Source: Ruegeria_C sp041537905 (GTDB lineage: Bacteria; Pseudomonadota; Alphaproteobacteria; Rhodobacterales; Rhodobacteraceae). From it: a stretch of DNA of 64,000 bases. The translations under genes and the position numbers were made by a program. Each line of letters starts with the position of its first letter. The stretch's first letter is position 1. Under the pieces are notes generated by a model. That model was not told the DNA's origin. It saw nothing but the letters and a program-made list of their open reading frames with translations, and ran no database searches. The stretch lies in contig NZ_JBGRUO010000026.1 of the NCBI RefSeq assembly GCF_041537905.1, positions 1-64,000 on the forward strand, in the 5' to 3' direction. Shown in pieces: positions 33,598 through 42,050 of the stretch.

Positions 33598-34464
33598 TCA
33601 CGCTGAACGGAACCAGCCGGGCAGGTCGGTGGCAAGGTTGAGCGGGACGTCGCGTACCCGGATCAGGCCGATGCGGCGGTCCCGTTCAGGTTCGCCACTG
33701 ATCTGAGCATAGGCTTGCGGTTCCGCCTCTTCCCAATCGGTCGGCGGCAAGCTGCGGACTCGGTCGGCGAACTTGCGATTGCGAATGTCGGGCTTGAGCC
33801 AGGATTGCCCAGGCGTGCCGCGGCCCGGTTCCGATGCGACCTGCATCCTGTGTGTGTCGCTTTCGGCAAGCGCGTGTGTGTTGGCGTATTTGAGATGCAC
33901 CAGATAGACGCCGCGTGGCACCGAGAACGGGTAAGCCTCGGTATGGCGCGGACGAATCTCTATCCCGTGCCGACGCAGTCCGACATGCTGGCGTACCGCC
34001 CAGGCCTTGCTGTAATGGGCTGAAAACAGCGCCCGCCGCCGGTGCTGCAGCGCCAGCATGCCGGGTTTGAGTTCCGGATCGTCTGGCAGTTCGGCCAGAT
34101 TCAGCCCGAGCGAGAATTGTGCGCGTCCGGGGTTCTGTTCGAAGAGATCGGCAAAGCTCTGATAGCGGGCCGGATCGAGGTAGATCAACTCATCCACATC
34201 GGTACGGATGACCCAGTCATAAACCTGATTCAGCCCGGTCTGAAACCCGTTCAGCAGGCGGCCCCGGGACAGGTCAAATTCCGTGAGCTTGTCGCGCGGG
34301 ACGGTGATGATGCTGGCGTCGGGGCAAAGTTCCTGGATTTTAGGGTCGGCCCCATGCGCCACCACAAACAGGTTTTGGGGACCCAGATGTCGGCCGTAAT
34401 GCGCGTACCACTGGGACAGGGCCCAGTAATCGCGATACACCATCGTCAACGCGCAGATCTTCAT
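33598..34464 (-). CDS. Glycosyltransferase family 2-like protein
   Basis: A 288-residue protein of the GT2/GT92-like type. It begins MKICALTMVYRDYWALSQWYAHYGRHLG, as in proteins that act at a distance-defined acceptor, and carries the metal-binding DxD-type motif DVDE in WVIRTDVDELIYLD. A later segment, HLKYANTHALAESDTHRM, is shared among Rhodobacterales homologues. Donor and acceptor sugars are unknown. Placement with GSCFA and SGNH-like genes suggests surface-glycan assembly. There are 65 bp between its start and the livF stop. Confidence 0.75.
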   Translation of the reverse strand: MKICALTMVYRDYWALSQWYAHYGRHLGPQNLFVVAHGADPKIQELCPDASIITVPRDKLTEFDLSRGRLLNGFQTGLNQVYDWVIRTDVDELIYLDPARYQSFADLFEQNPGRAQFSLGLNLAELPDDPELKPGMLALQHRRRALFSAHYSKAWAVRQHVGLRRHGIEIRPRHTEAYPFSVPRGVYLVHLKYANTHALAESDTHRMQVASEPGRGTPGQSWLKPDIRNRKFADRVRSLPPTDWEEAEPQAYAQISGEPERDRRIGLIRVRDVPLNLATDLPGWFRSA

Positions 34465-34529
34465 AGGGCCATTTACGGCGGGTTCCGCGACTGCGGCAAC
34501 CGGGTGTTCCGAAAAACCCGCGGCCTGTG

Positions 34530-35285
34530 TCAGATCGCCAGATATTCCGAGCGCAAATCCTCGTTTTCCAGCACGTCCGCAGCGGTGCCGTCAAAGACGA
34601 TGCTGCCGGTGTCCAGAATAACCGCCCGGTCCGCCAATTCCAGCGCCCGCACCGCGTTCTGTTCAACGATGATCGTGGTCATGCCCTGCTCTTTGATATG
34701 CATGAGCGTCTTTTCAATCTCGTCCACGATCACCGGGGCCAGACCTTCGTAGGGTTCGTCCAGCAGCAGCACTTTGAGGTCACGCGCCAGCGCGCGGGCA
34801 ATGGCCAGCATCTGCTGCTCGCCGCCTGAAAGCGTCACGCCCTCTTGCTTGCGCCGCTCTCCCAGGCGCGGGAACAATTCATAGAGCCGCTCCAGCGACC
34901 AGCCGACCGGTGGTGCGATTTGCGCCAGCTGCAGGTTTTCCTCGACCGTCAGGCCGGGGATGATCCGGCGGTCCTCGGGCACAAGGCCCAACCCGGACGC
35001 GGCGGCCTCGTGGCTGGCCATCTTGTGCAGCGGTTTGTGATCGAGCCAGATCTCGCCATGCTTGACCTCGGGGTCGCCCAACCGCGCGATAGACCTGAGT
35101 GTCGAGGTCTTGCCAGCACCGTTGCGGCCCAGCAAGGCAAGGATCTCGCCTTCGTGCACGTTGAAGGACACGCCCTGCACGATATAGCTTTCGCCGTAGT
35201 AGGAATGCATGTCCCAGACCGACAGGAAGGCGGGGGCGGTCTTGGCCTGATTGGCGTTTTTCGAGAAATCGGGTTTGGTGTTCAT
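34530..35285 (-). CDS. livF: Branched-chain amino acid-type ABC transporter ATPase (LivF)
   Basis: A 251-residue ATPase with Walker A GRNGAGKT (53-60), LSGGEQQ signature and Walker B VLLLDEPYEGLAP. The VPEDRRIIPGLTVEENL segment is typical of LivF. A roughly 20-residue N-terminal extension precedes the first strand. It powers uptake through LivH/LivM together with LivG. It is the last gene of the five-gene cluster, 12 bp after livG. Confidence 0.92.
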   Translation of the reverse strand: MNTKPDFSKNANQAKTAPAFLSVWDMHSYYGESYIVQGVSFNVHEGEILALLGRNGAGKTSTLRSIARLGDPEVKHGEIWLDHKPLHKMASHEAAASGLGLVPEDRRIIPGLTVEENLQLAQIAPPVGWSLERLYELFPRLGERRKQEGVTLSGGEQQMLAIARALARDLKVLLLDEPYEGLAPVIVDEIEKTLMHIKEQGMTTIIVEQNAVRALELADRAVILDTGSIVFDGTAADVLENEDLRSEYLAI

Positions 35286-35297
35286 GATGATTTCTCC

Positions 35298-36056
35298 TTA
35301 CGCGCTTTCGCCCAGATAGGCTTCGCGCACCTTGGGATTGCCACGAATGTTTTCGGGGCTGTCCTCGACCAGCGGTGTGCCTTGGGCCAGAACCGTGATC
35401 CGGTCGGCGAGGCTGAACACCACATGCATGTCGTGTTCGATGATGGCGATGGTGATGTCGCGTTCGTCGCGGATTTGTTTCAGCAGATCGATCGTGTTGT
35501 TGGTATCGGCCCGCGCCATACCCGCCGTCGGCTCGTCCAGCAGCAGCAGGCGCGGCTGCTGGCTGAGGCACATGCCGATCTCAAGCCGCCGTTTGTCCCC
35601 GCGTGACAGCGATGCGGAATGCATGTCGCGTTTGTCGGCCATGTTCATCTCTTCCAGCATTTCCTCGGCCGCTTCGACGATCTGTTTCTCGTTCTGGACG
35701 GTCTCATAGGCATGCATACGAAACGCCCCGTCGCGTTTGGCGAAGATCGGGATCATCATGTTTTCCATCACCGTGAGTTCGCCGAAAATTTCGGGCGTCT
35801 GAAACACCCGGCTGATGCCCATCTGATTGATCTCGAACGGGGCCCGGCCCAGAACCGACTGGCCATCAAACATCACGCTGCCGGTATCGGGGATCAGCTT
35901 GCCCACCAGACAGTTCAGCAGCGTGGATTTGCCCGCGCCGTTCGGCCCGATGATGGCATGTACCGAGTTTTCCTTGACGCTGAGGTTTACATCCCCCAGC
36001 GCCTGCAATCCGCCGAAACGTTTGTTGACGCCTTTGACTTCCAGAATGCTCATCAC
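35298..36056 (-). CDS. livG: Branched-chain amino acid-type ABC transporter ATPase (LivG)
   Basis: A 252-residue ATPase: Walker A GPNGAGKS (37-44), the Liv-type VFQTPEIFGELTVMENM segment, and Walker B LLLLDEPTAGM. Its signature is LSRGDKRRLEIG rather than LSGG; this variant is common in some branched-chain-type LivG proteins. It pairs with LivF. It lies 9 bp from livM. Confidence 0.92.
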   Translation of the reverse strand: MMSILEVKGVNKRFGGLQALGDVNLSVKENSVHAIIGPNGAGKSTLLNCLVGKLIPDTGSVMFDGQSVLGRAPFEINQMGISRVFQTPEIFGELTVMENMMIPIFAKRDGAFRMHAYETVQNEKQIVEAAEEMLEEMNMADKRDMHSASLSRGDKRRLEIGMCLSQQPRLLLLDEPTAGMARADTNNTIDLLKQIRDERDITIAIIEHDMHVVFSLADRITVLAQGTPLVEDSPENIRGNPKVREAYLGESA

Positions 36057-36065
36057 TGCGTCCCC

Positions 36066-37265
36066 TTATTCCGCCGGCTCGGTCTTGCCGCTGGTTTTCT
36101 TGTCCTTGCGTTTGCCACGCACCCAGTTCAGCAGCTTCTGACCCCCTTCGACCAGACCGCCGGGAAGGAAGATCACGACCAGCATGAACAGAAGACCCAG
36201 TGTCAGATGCCAGCCTTTGCCGATGAAGGGGTGGATGATGAAGACCATGAAGTCCTCTATCCCGTCGGGCAGGAACGCGAACCAGCTATGCAGCACGTTG
36301 TCGTTGATCTTCGAGAAGATGTTCTCGAAATACTTGATGAAACCCGCGCCCAGAACCGGCCCGATCAGGGTGCCGGTGCCGCCGAGGATGGTCATCAACA
36401 CCACCTCTCCGCTCGCCGTCCACTGCATCCGCTCGGCGCCCGCAAGCGGGTCCATCGCGGCCATCAGCCCGCCGGCCAATCCGGCATACATGCCCGAGAT
36501 CACAAAGGCCGCCAGCGTGTAGGGGCGTGAGTTCAGCCCGGTATAGTTCATCCGCTGCTGGTTCGACTTCACCGCCCGCAGCATCATGCCAAAGGGTGAA
36601 CGGAAGATGCGGATCGACAGGTAAAAGACCACCATCATGATCACCGCGCACAGGTAGTAGCCCGCGTTGAAATCGAAACTCCATCCGCCGATGTCCAGCG
36701 TATAGGTCGACCGCATCGACAGGCCGAACAGATGTGGCAGATCCGGCAATCCGTCTCGATGGAACCATTGCACGTCATCTGCATAGACCTGCAACCCGGT
36801 CTCGCCATTGGTCAGGTTGAACCGCGGGTTCGATAGCACCGAATAAGCCAGCGCAAAGCTCATCTGCGCAAAGGCCAGCGTCAGGATCGAGAAATAGATG
36901 CCCGAGCGGCGCAGGCTGACAAAGCCGATCAGCAATGAGAACAGACCAGCGACGACCACGCTCAGCAAGATGGCCGGGATGACGTTGTAGCTAAAGAGCT
37001 TGAACATCCATACGGCGGCGTATGATCCGACACCCAGGAAAGCGGCGTGGCCGAAACTGAGATAGCCGGTCAATCCGAACAGGATGTTGAAGCCGATGGC
37101 GAAGATCCCGAAGATCACGAAACGCTGCATCAGATCCGGGTAGCCCGCGTTGAACTGCGCCATGGCGCTGCCTTCGGGAAAGGGGTTCAGGATGAAGGGG
37201 GCGAGCAGCGTCAGTACTGCCACGATCAGCAGCAGAGACGTGTCTTTCTTGTTCAGTCCCAGCAT
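36066..37265 (-). CDS. livM: Branched-chain amino acid-type ABC permease (LivM)
   Basis: A 399-residue permease with about ten transmembrane helices. It contains the conserved LFGLTGYLSFGHAAFLGVGSYAAVW and the EAA-like loop region GMMLRAVKSNQQRMNYTGLN, then AGLAGGLMAAMDPLAGAERMQWTASGEVVLMTILGGTGTLIGPVLGAG. It ends with a basic tail. It forms the pore with LivH; the stop-to-start gap to livH is 3 bp. Confidence 0.93.
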   Translation of the reverse strand: MLGLNKKDTSLLLIVAVLTLLAPFILNPFPEGSAMAQFNAGYPDLMQRFVIFGIFAIGFNILFGLTGYLSFGHAAFLGVGSYAAVWMFKLFSYNVIPAILLSVVVAGLFSLLIGFVSLRRSGIYFSILTLAFAQMSFALAYSVLSNPRFNLTNGETGLQVYADDVQWFHRDGLPDLPHLFGLSMRSTYTLDIGGWSFDFNAGYYLCAVIMMVVFYLSIRIFRSPFGMMLRAVKSNQQRMNYTGLNSRPYTLAAFVISGMYAGLAGGLMAAMDPLAGAERMQWTASGEVVLMTILGGTGTLIGPVLGAGFIKYFENIFSKINDNVLHSWFAFLPDGIEDFMVFIIHPFIGKGWHLTLGLLFMLVVIFLPGGLVEGGQKLLNWVRGKRKDKKTSGKTEPAE

Positions 37266-37268
37266 GGC

Positions 37269-38300
37269 TCAGTCCTCCATCACGCCTTTGCGGCCCATCA
37301 GCCCGCGGGGGCGGGTGAGCAGCACGATGATTGCGACCAGATAGATGATGATCTGGTTGATCCCCGGGATCGTGGTGGTGGCCCAGGTGGTTGAAGCAAA
37401 GCTTTCCAGAATACCCAGCAGGAACCCCGCCAGCACCGCGCCGGGCAGCGAGCCCATGCCACCAACAACGACAACCACGAAGCTCAGCACCAGAAAATCC
37501 ATACCCATATGGTAATTGGGCGGGTTGAGCGGGCCGTACATCACGCCTGCCAGTCCGGCGACCGCGGCAGCGATGCCGAACATTATGGTGAAGCGGCGGT
37601 CGATATTGATGCCCAGCAGGCCCACGGTTTCACGATCCGCCATCCCGGCACGCACGACCATGCCGAAGGTGGTGAATTGCAGGAAGGCAAAGATGCCACC
37701 GATGATCAGCGTGGCAAAGGCAAAATATATCAGTCGCCAGATCGGGTAGATGATGGCGTTGGGGTCAAACCCGACCATCACGCCCAGATCGATCGATCCG
37801 CTCAGCGCCTCGGGTGGTGGGGTCTGGATCGGGTTGGCACCGAAGAAGTATTTCACGATCTCCTGCAAGACGATAGCAAGCCCGAAGGTGACCAGGATCT
37901 GATCCGCATGCGGTCGCTTGTAGAAGTGCTTGATCAACCCGCGTTCCATCACGTAGCCGACCAGCAACATGATCGGGATCGCAACGAGGATCGCCAGTGG
38001 CACGGACCAGTCTATGATAGCGGCCCCGGTTTCCGGCCCGAACCAGGCCTCGACATAGGGCGTCTTGACCTTGAGCGGGTTGCCCAGAAAATCCTTCTGG
38101 GTCTCGTCCACGGTCTCGAAGCTCAGATTCAGAAACCTTTGCAGCGTTACCGCGCAAAAGGCGCCGATCATGAACAGCGCGCCATGGGCGAAATTTACAA
38201 CGCCCAGCGTACCGAAGATCAGTGTCAGTCCCAGCGCGATCAGCGCATAGGCCGAGCCTTTGTCGAGCCCGTTCAGGATTTGCAGAAGAATGGCGTCCAT
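37269..38300 (-). CDS. livH: Branched-chain amino acid-type ABC permease (LivH)
   Basis: A 343-residue permease of the LivH type. The N-terminal NGLDKGSAYALIALGLTLIFGTLGVVNFAHGALFMIGAF is diagnostic, as is AAVAGLAGVMYGPLNPPNYHMGMDFLVLSFVVVVVGGMGSLPGAVLAG. A roughly 60-residue periplasmic insert (LNLSFETVDETQKDFLGNPLKVKTPYVEAWFG) is longer than in E. coli LivH. ATG 38300 (MDAILLQ) is used instead of an ATG 11 codons upstream. Confidence 0.92.
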   Translation of the reverse strand: MDAILLQILNGLDKGSAYALIALGLTLIFGTLGVVNFAHGALFMIGAFCAVTLQRFLNLSFETVDETQKDFLGNPLKVKTPYVEAWFGPETGAAIIDWSVPLAILVAIPIMLLVGYVMERGLIKHFYKRPHADQILVTFGLAIVLQEIVKYFFGANPIQTPPPEALSGSIDLGVMVGFDPNAIIYPIWRLIYFAFATLIIGGIFAFLQFTTFGMVVRAGMADRETVGLLGINIDRRFTIMFGIAAAVAGLAGVMYGPLNPPNYHMGMDFLVLSFVVVVVGGMGSLPGAVLAGFLLGILESFASTTWATTTIPGINQIIIYLVAIIVLLTRPRGLMGRKGVMED

Positions 38301-38360
38301 CTGTCCCCACCTCTGGATTGGCCGATGCGGCATTGGCTTTTGTGCCCGCCGCTCTTGTTG

Positions 38361-38386
38361 ACCGGCCGCAATCGCTTGCGACCGGT
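38361..38386 (-). promoter_or_regulatory. GNRA-capped hairpin between binding protein and permease genes
   Basis: On the transcribed (minus) strand ACCGGTCGCAA pairs with TTGCGGCCGGT over 11 bp with one U-G wobble, closed by a GCGA tetraloop of the GNRA class. It lies in the spacer between the binding-protein gene and livH. Such stems commonly attenuate readthrough or stabilise the upstream mRNA, giving more binding protein than permease. Confidence 0.7.
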
Positions 38387-38404
38387 CCCGGTTTGCGTGA
38401 GTGG

Positions 38405-39751
38405 TTAGGAACCGGGGTTACACTCGCCCAGGCTGCCGCCCGCGAACATCGGATGCTCGGGATCATACTCGACCTGCGACCGCGGCGTGATCTCGACGAT
38501 TTCCAGCGTGTCATAGGCGTTGGTCGGGTTCTCGTTGCCCCGCACCACCAGCACGTCCTTGAAGCACTGATGATCCGCGCCGCGATACCAGGTCGGGCCA
38601 TTGCCAAGCCCGTCGAACTCGAAATCTTCCAGCGCTTCGACAACACCGCACGGGTTGAAGGTGCCCGCGCGTTCGACCGCATCCGCATAAAGAAGAACCT
38701 GCGCATAACAGGTCTGGGCCGAGTTGGATGGCGGCTTGTCGTATTTTTCGCCGAAGGACTTCACGAAGGCTTTGGTGCCTTCATCCTGCAGCTGCCAGTT
38801 CCAGTTCATCGACCCCAGCACGCCCTTGATGTTCTCGCCCGCACCAGCGGCCATCAATTCGGAATAGAGCGGCACGACGATCTTGAAGTCCTTGCCGTTG
38901 GCCACCTTGTCGAGCAGACCGAACTGGATCGCGTTGGTCAGCGAGTTGACCATGTTGCCGCCATAGTGGTTCAGAACCAGAACATCCGCGCCCGAGTTCA
39001 GAACCGGGGCGATATAGGACGAGAAATCCGTCGATGCGAGCGGGGTCTTCACCGTGTTGACCGTTTCCCATCCCAGGGCCTCGGTCGAGGCAACAATCGA
39101 CTCTTCCTGAGTCCAGCCCCAGTTGTAATCCGCCGTCAGGTGATAGGCGCGGCGTTCCTTGCCCATCTCTGCCGCCAGCACCGGTGCCAGGGCGGCACCC
39201 GACATATAGGCGTTGAAGAAGTGGCGGAAGCCGTTGGCCTTCTTGTCCTTGCCGGTCGTGTCATTGGCATGGGTCAGACCGGCCATGAAGATCACGCCGG
39301 CTTCCTGACACAGGCCCTGAACCGCAACAGCCACGCCCGAGGACGAGCCGCCATTGATCATGACCGCGCCATCCTTTTCGATCATCGACTTGGCCGATGC
39401 GCGGGCCGCGTCCGATTTGGTCTGGGTGTCGCCGGTGACGAAGTCGACCTTCTTGCCCAGAATGCCGTTCCCCTTCAGCGCCTTCGAGGTGAAGGTGTTC
39501 AGGCAGCCACCATCGCCTTCACCGTTCAGGTGCTCGACGGCCAGTTGCTGCGCCAGCAATTCGTCATTGCCTTCTTCGGCATACGGCCCGGTCTGGGGCA
39601 CATTGAAGCCGAGGATAACATTGCTGCCGGTTGGCTCGTTGGTAAACGCGCTTGCGGATTGCGCGGTGAAGACTGTCGGCATCGCCAGACCGGCCCCCGC
39701 CACGGCACCCGTTTTCAGCACCCTGCGACGGGTGACATCATTCTTGGACAT
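38405..39751 (-). CDS. Substrate-binding protein of the Liv-type transporter (Tat-exported)
   Basis: A 448-residue periplasmic binding protein of the branched-chain-amino-acid/amide family. The N-terminus carries a twin-arginine signal (TRRRVLKTGAVAGAGLAMPTVFTAQSASA). The mature part has VILGFNVPQTGPYAEEGNDELLAQQLAVEHLNG and, further on, INGGSSSGVAVAVQGLCQEAGVIFMAG. It has five or more Cys. The ligand is unknown; the fold serves amino acids, amides, urea and others. First gene of the cluster, divergent from the ScfR-type regulator. Confidence 0.9.
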   Translation of the reverse strand: MSKNDVTRRRVLKTGAVAGAGLAMPTVFTAQSASAFTNEPTGSNVILGFNVPQTGPYAEEGNDELLAQQLAVEHLNGEGDGGCLNTFTSKALKGNGILGKKVDFVTGDTQTKSDAARASAKSMIEKDGAVMINGGSSSGVAVAVQGLCQEAGVIFMAGLTHANDTTGKDKKANGFRHFFNAYMSGAALAPVLAAEMGKERRAYHLTADYNWGWTQEESIVASTEALGWETVNTVKTPLASTDFSSYIAPVLNSGADVLVLNHYGGNMVNSLTNAIQFGLLDKVANGKDFKIVVPLYSELMAAGAGENIKGVLGSMNWNWQLQDEGTKAFVKSFGEKYDKPPSNSAQTCYAQVLLYADAVERAGTFNPCGVVEALEDFEFDGLGNGPTWYRGADHQCFKDVLVVRGNENPTNAYDTLEIVEITPRSQVEYDPEHPMFAGGSLGECNPGS

Positions 39752-39833
39752 TCATTCCTCCCATTTCATTTGCGCTTTGCGGCTCCTCTTCCGCGCGGCG
39801 CGGCACTTATCTGTGCAAAGTCGAGTATGGGAG

Positions 39834-39854
39834 GCGCAAAGAAAATTGCGCAAT
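39834..39854. promoter_or_regulatory. Candidate ScfR/PccR-type operator in the divergent spacer
   Basis: GCGCAAA (39834-39840) is followed by the perfect palindrome ATTGCGCAAT (39845-39854). Paired TTTGC(G)AAA-like elements are the kind of site reported for the related propionate regulator PccR of Rhodobacter. It lies between the binding-protein gene (start 39751) and the XRE regulator (start about 39947). The match is by resemblance only. Confidence 0.4.
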
Positions 39855-39946
39855 AAACCCTTTGAATCGAATATTTATTCTGTAAATTATTCGACAGATG
39901 TGAGGGGTATCATGTAAATTTTCTTACGTCGCGGCGCAGAAAGCCG

Positions 39947-41281
39947 TTGATATGGGACGAAAAACCGGGGGGTCGGGCCATCGCACGGGACACGTTGACA
40001 GGCAGCCGCATCCGCGAACGACGGATGATCAGCGGGTTTCGGCAGGCGGACCTCGCCCGCAAAGTGGGTATTTCTGCCTCCTACCTCAACCTGATCGAGC
40101 ATAACCGGCGCAGAATCGGCGGCAAGTTGCTGGTAGATATCGCGAGCGAGCTGCAGGTCGAACCCTCGATGCTGACCGAAGGGGCCGAAGCCGCGCTGAT
40201 CGCGGCGCTGGGCGAGGCGGCGGCCCAGATCGGCCCGGCTGCGGCGGAACTGGATCGGGTCGACGAACTGGCCGGGCGCTTTCCCGGTTGGGCCGATATC
40301 GTCGCGCGCCAGCATCGCCGGATCACGACGCTGGAACGGACCGTTGTGACCCTGTCAGACCGGTTGACCCATGACCCGCTTCTGGCCGCTTCGCTGCATG
40401 AGTTGCTGTCGACCGCCGCCGCGATCCGGTCGACCGCCTCGATCCTGGCCGAGCCCGGCGATCTGGAACCGGAATGGCGCGACCGCTTCCACCGCAACCT
40501 CAATCAGGATGCCGAACGCCTGGCGGAAAGTTCCAAGGCGCTGGTTGGCTATCTGGACGAAACCGACAGCAGCAGCGCCGACCGGCGGGGGATGCCGCTG
40601 GAGCAGGTCGAGGCCTTTGTCGCGGCGCGCGGCCATCACTTCCCGGAAATCGAGAGCACGGGCGAAGTGCCGAACGACGTGCTGGAAGGGCTGGAAAGCG
40701 GCGCGGCGCGCGCGGTGGGGGCGGGTATCCTGACGCTCTATGCCGCCGATGTTCGCGCTATGCCGCTGCGGGATGTTCTGGATGCGCTGGATGAGCTGGG
40801 GGTTGATCCGCTTGGCCTCGCGCGGCGGTTCGAGGTCGATCTGCCCTCGGTGTTCCGCCGCATGGCGACCCTGCCCGAGGGTGCGCTGGCCCATGACGTG
40901 GGGTTGGTGCAATGCGATGCTTCGGGCAGTATCGTCTTCCGCAAGGCAATCTCGGGCTTTGCCTTGCCGCGACACGGGGAATCCTGCCCGCTCTGGCCGC
41001 TCTTTACCGCGCTCAACCGGCCGCTGGTGCCGATTCGCCGCCGGGTGTCGCAACTGGGGCGCACAGCGGCAGAGTTCGATTGCTTTGCCGTCGCCTGGCC
41101 GCAGGAGGTGCCCGGTTTCGATGTGGATCCGGTCTATCACTCGATCATGCTGATCCTGCCGGTGCCGAGTGACGAAGGGGGTCATGCCGATGCGCTGCCA
41201 GTGGGCAGCAGCTGCCGGGTCTGCCCGCGCCGGGCCTGCGCGGCGCGACGTGAACCGTCGATCCTGTCGGAAGAGTTTTGA
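39947..41281 (+). CDS. Short-chain fatty acyl regulator (ScfR/PccR-like XRE protein)
   Basis: A 444-residue regulator. Its N-terminal XRE domain (TGSRIRERRMISGFRQADLARKVGISASYLNLIEHNRRRIGGKLLVDIA) is joined to a long C-terminal region ending in a Cys cluster (SSCRVCPRRACAAR), the architecture of the ScfR/PccR/RamB-like family. These sense acyl-CoA or related metabolites and control acetate or propionate genes. The start is uncertain: TTG 39947 is the first start in frame, and an ATG is absent near the homology start. Divergent from the Liv-type transporter; adjacent to a CrbS-like kinase set. Confidence 0.8.
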   Translation: MIWDEKPGGRAIARDTLTGSRIRERRMISGFRQADLARKVGISASYLNLIEHNRRRIGGKLLVDIASELQVEPSMLTEGAEAALIAALGEAAAQIGPAAAELDRVDELAGRFPGWADIVARQHRRITTLERTVVTLSDRLTHDPLLAASLHELLSTAAAIRSTASILAEPGDLEPEWRDRFHRNLNQDAERLAESSKALVGYLDETDSSSADRRGMPLEQVEAFVAARGHHFPEIESTGEVPNDVLEGLESGAARAVGAGILTLYAADVRAMPLRDVLDALDELGVDPLGLARRFEVDLPSVFRRMATLPEGALAHDVGLVQCDASGSIVFRKAISGFALPRHGESCPLWPLFTALNRPLVPIRRRVSQLGRTAAEFDCFAVAWPQEVPGFDVDPVYHSIMLILPVPSDEGGHADALPVGSSCRVCPRRACAARREPSILSEEF

Positions 41282-41367
41282 CAGGTCCGTGACAGCAAGT
41301 CTAATCTGAACCACGCATAACAGACGGGCACAGGCCCGATTGCCTTTTTTGGGGAGGAAGGGCCGGA

Positions 41368-41748
41368 ATGAACCGACGTGTTCTTCTGATTGAAGATGAA
41401 CCGAATATCACCGAAGCAATCCGCTTCCTGCTCAGCCGCGAAGGCTGGCAGGTCGATACCCATGCCGATGGCTCTGACGCGGTGGATGTGATCACCTCGG
41501 CCGCGCCCGATCTGCTGATCCTGGATGTCATGCTGCCGGGCAAGAGCGGCATGGACATCCTCAAGGAGGTACGCGCGCTGGATGGAATGCAGGACCTGCC
41601 GGTTCTGATGCTGACCGCGCGCGGCCAGGCCCGTGATCGCGACATGGCCGAGAAGGCTGGCGTCAGCCGCTTCATGACCAAACCGTTTTCCAACGCCGAG
41701 GTTCTGACAGCGGTACGCGATCTGCATGCACAGGCCAGCCGACCATGA
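41368..41748 (+). CDS. Single-domain response regulator
   Basis: A 126-residue CheY-like receiver with no output domain. It has the acidic pair near D10, phospho-acceptor D53 in LLILDVMLPG, T83 in MLTARG and K105 in FMTKPF. It is probably the phosphorylation partner of the SSS-histidine kinase two genes downstream. Its TGA overlaps the start of the next gene (ATGA at 41745-41748). GGAGGAAGGGCC precedes the ATG. Confidence 0.88.
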   Translation: MNRRVLLIEDEPNITEAIRFLLSREGWQVDTHADGSDAVDVITSAAPDLLILDVMLPGKSGMDILKEVRALDGMQDLPVLMLTARGQARDRDMAEKAGVSRFMTKPFSNAEVLTAVRDLHAQASRP

Positions 41749-42050
41749 GCGTCGGGCCGGAGAATGAGACCGGCCCGGTCCAGGCACCTCCGGTGTTTCT
41801 GGAAAAACAGAGCTATCGCCGCCGCCGCCTGAGCGATGCCGCGCGCCTGCTGCCGATCTTCGGCGCGCTGCTCTTTACGGTCCCATTGCTCTGGCCTGAT
41901 GGATCGGGAGAGGGCGGGCAGGTGTCGATGTCAGCAGCCATCACCTATATCTTCGGGGTCTGGGCGCTGCTGATCGTGATCGGAGGGCTCTTTGGCGTGG
42001 CCGCGCGGAGATGGAGCGGGTCTGACCCCGGCAGTTCGGAGCGCGGCTGA
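41745..42050 (+). CDS. Small two-helix membrane protein between regulator and kinase
   Basis: A 101-residue protein with two hydrophobic helices (about residues 34-51 and 63-86) flanked by a basic stretch (QSYRRRRLSD) and a short acidic/Ser-rich tail. No family recognised. Its start overlaps the response-regulator stop and its own TGA overlaps the ATG of the kinase (TGATG), so all three are translationally coupled. It resembles the small membrane partner proteins found beside SSS-type transporters (DUF485/DUF4212-like position), but the sequence match was not established. Confidence 0.6.
   Translation: MSVGPENETGPVQAPPVFLEKQSYRRRRLSDAARLLPIFGALLFTVPLLWPDGSGEGGQVSMSAAITYIFGVWALLIVIGGLFGVAARRWSGSDPGSSERG

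Noticed and set aside
38222..39856. Forward frame across the binding-protein gene
   Set aside because: Shadow of the Tat-exported binding protein on the other strand.
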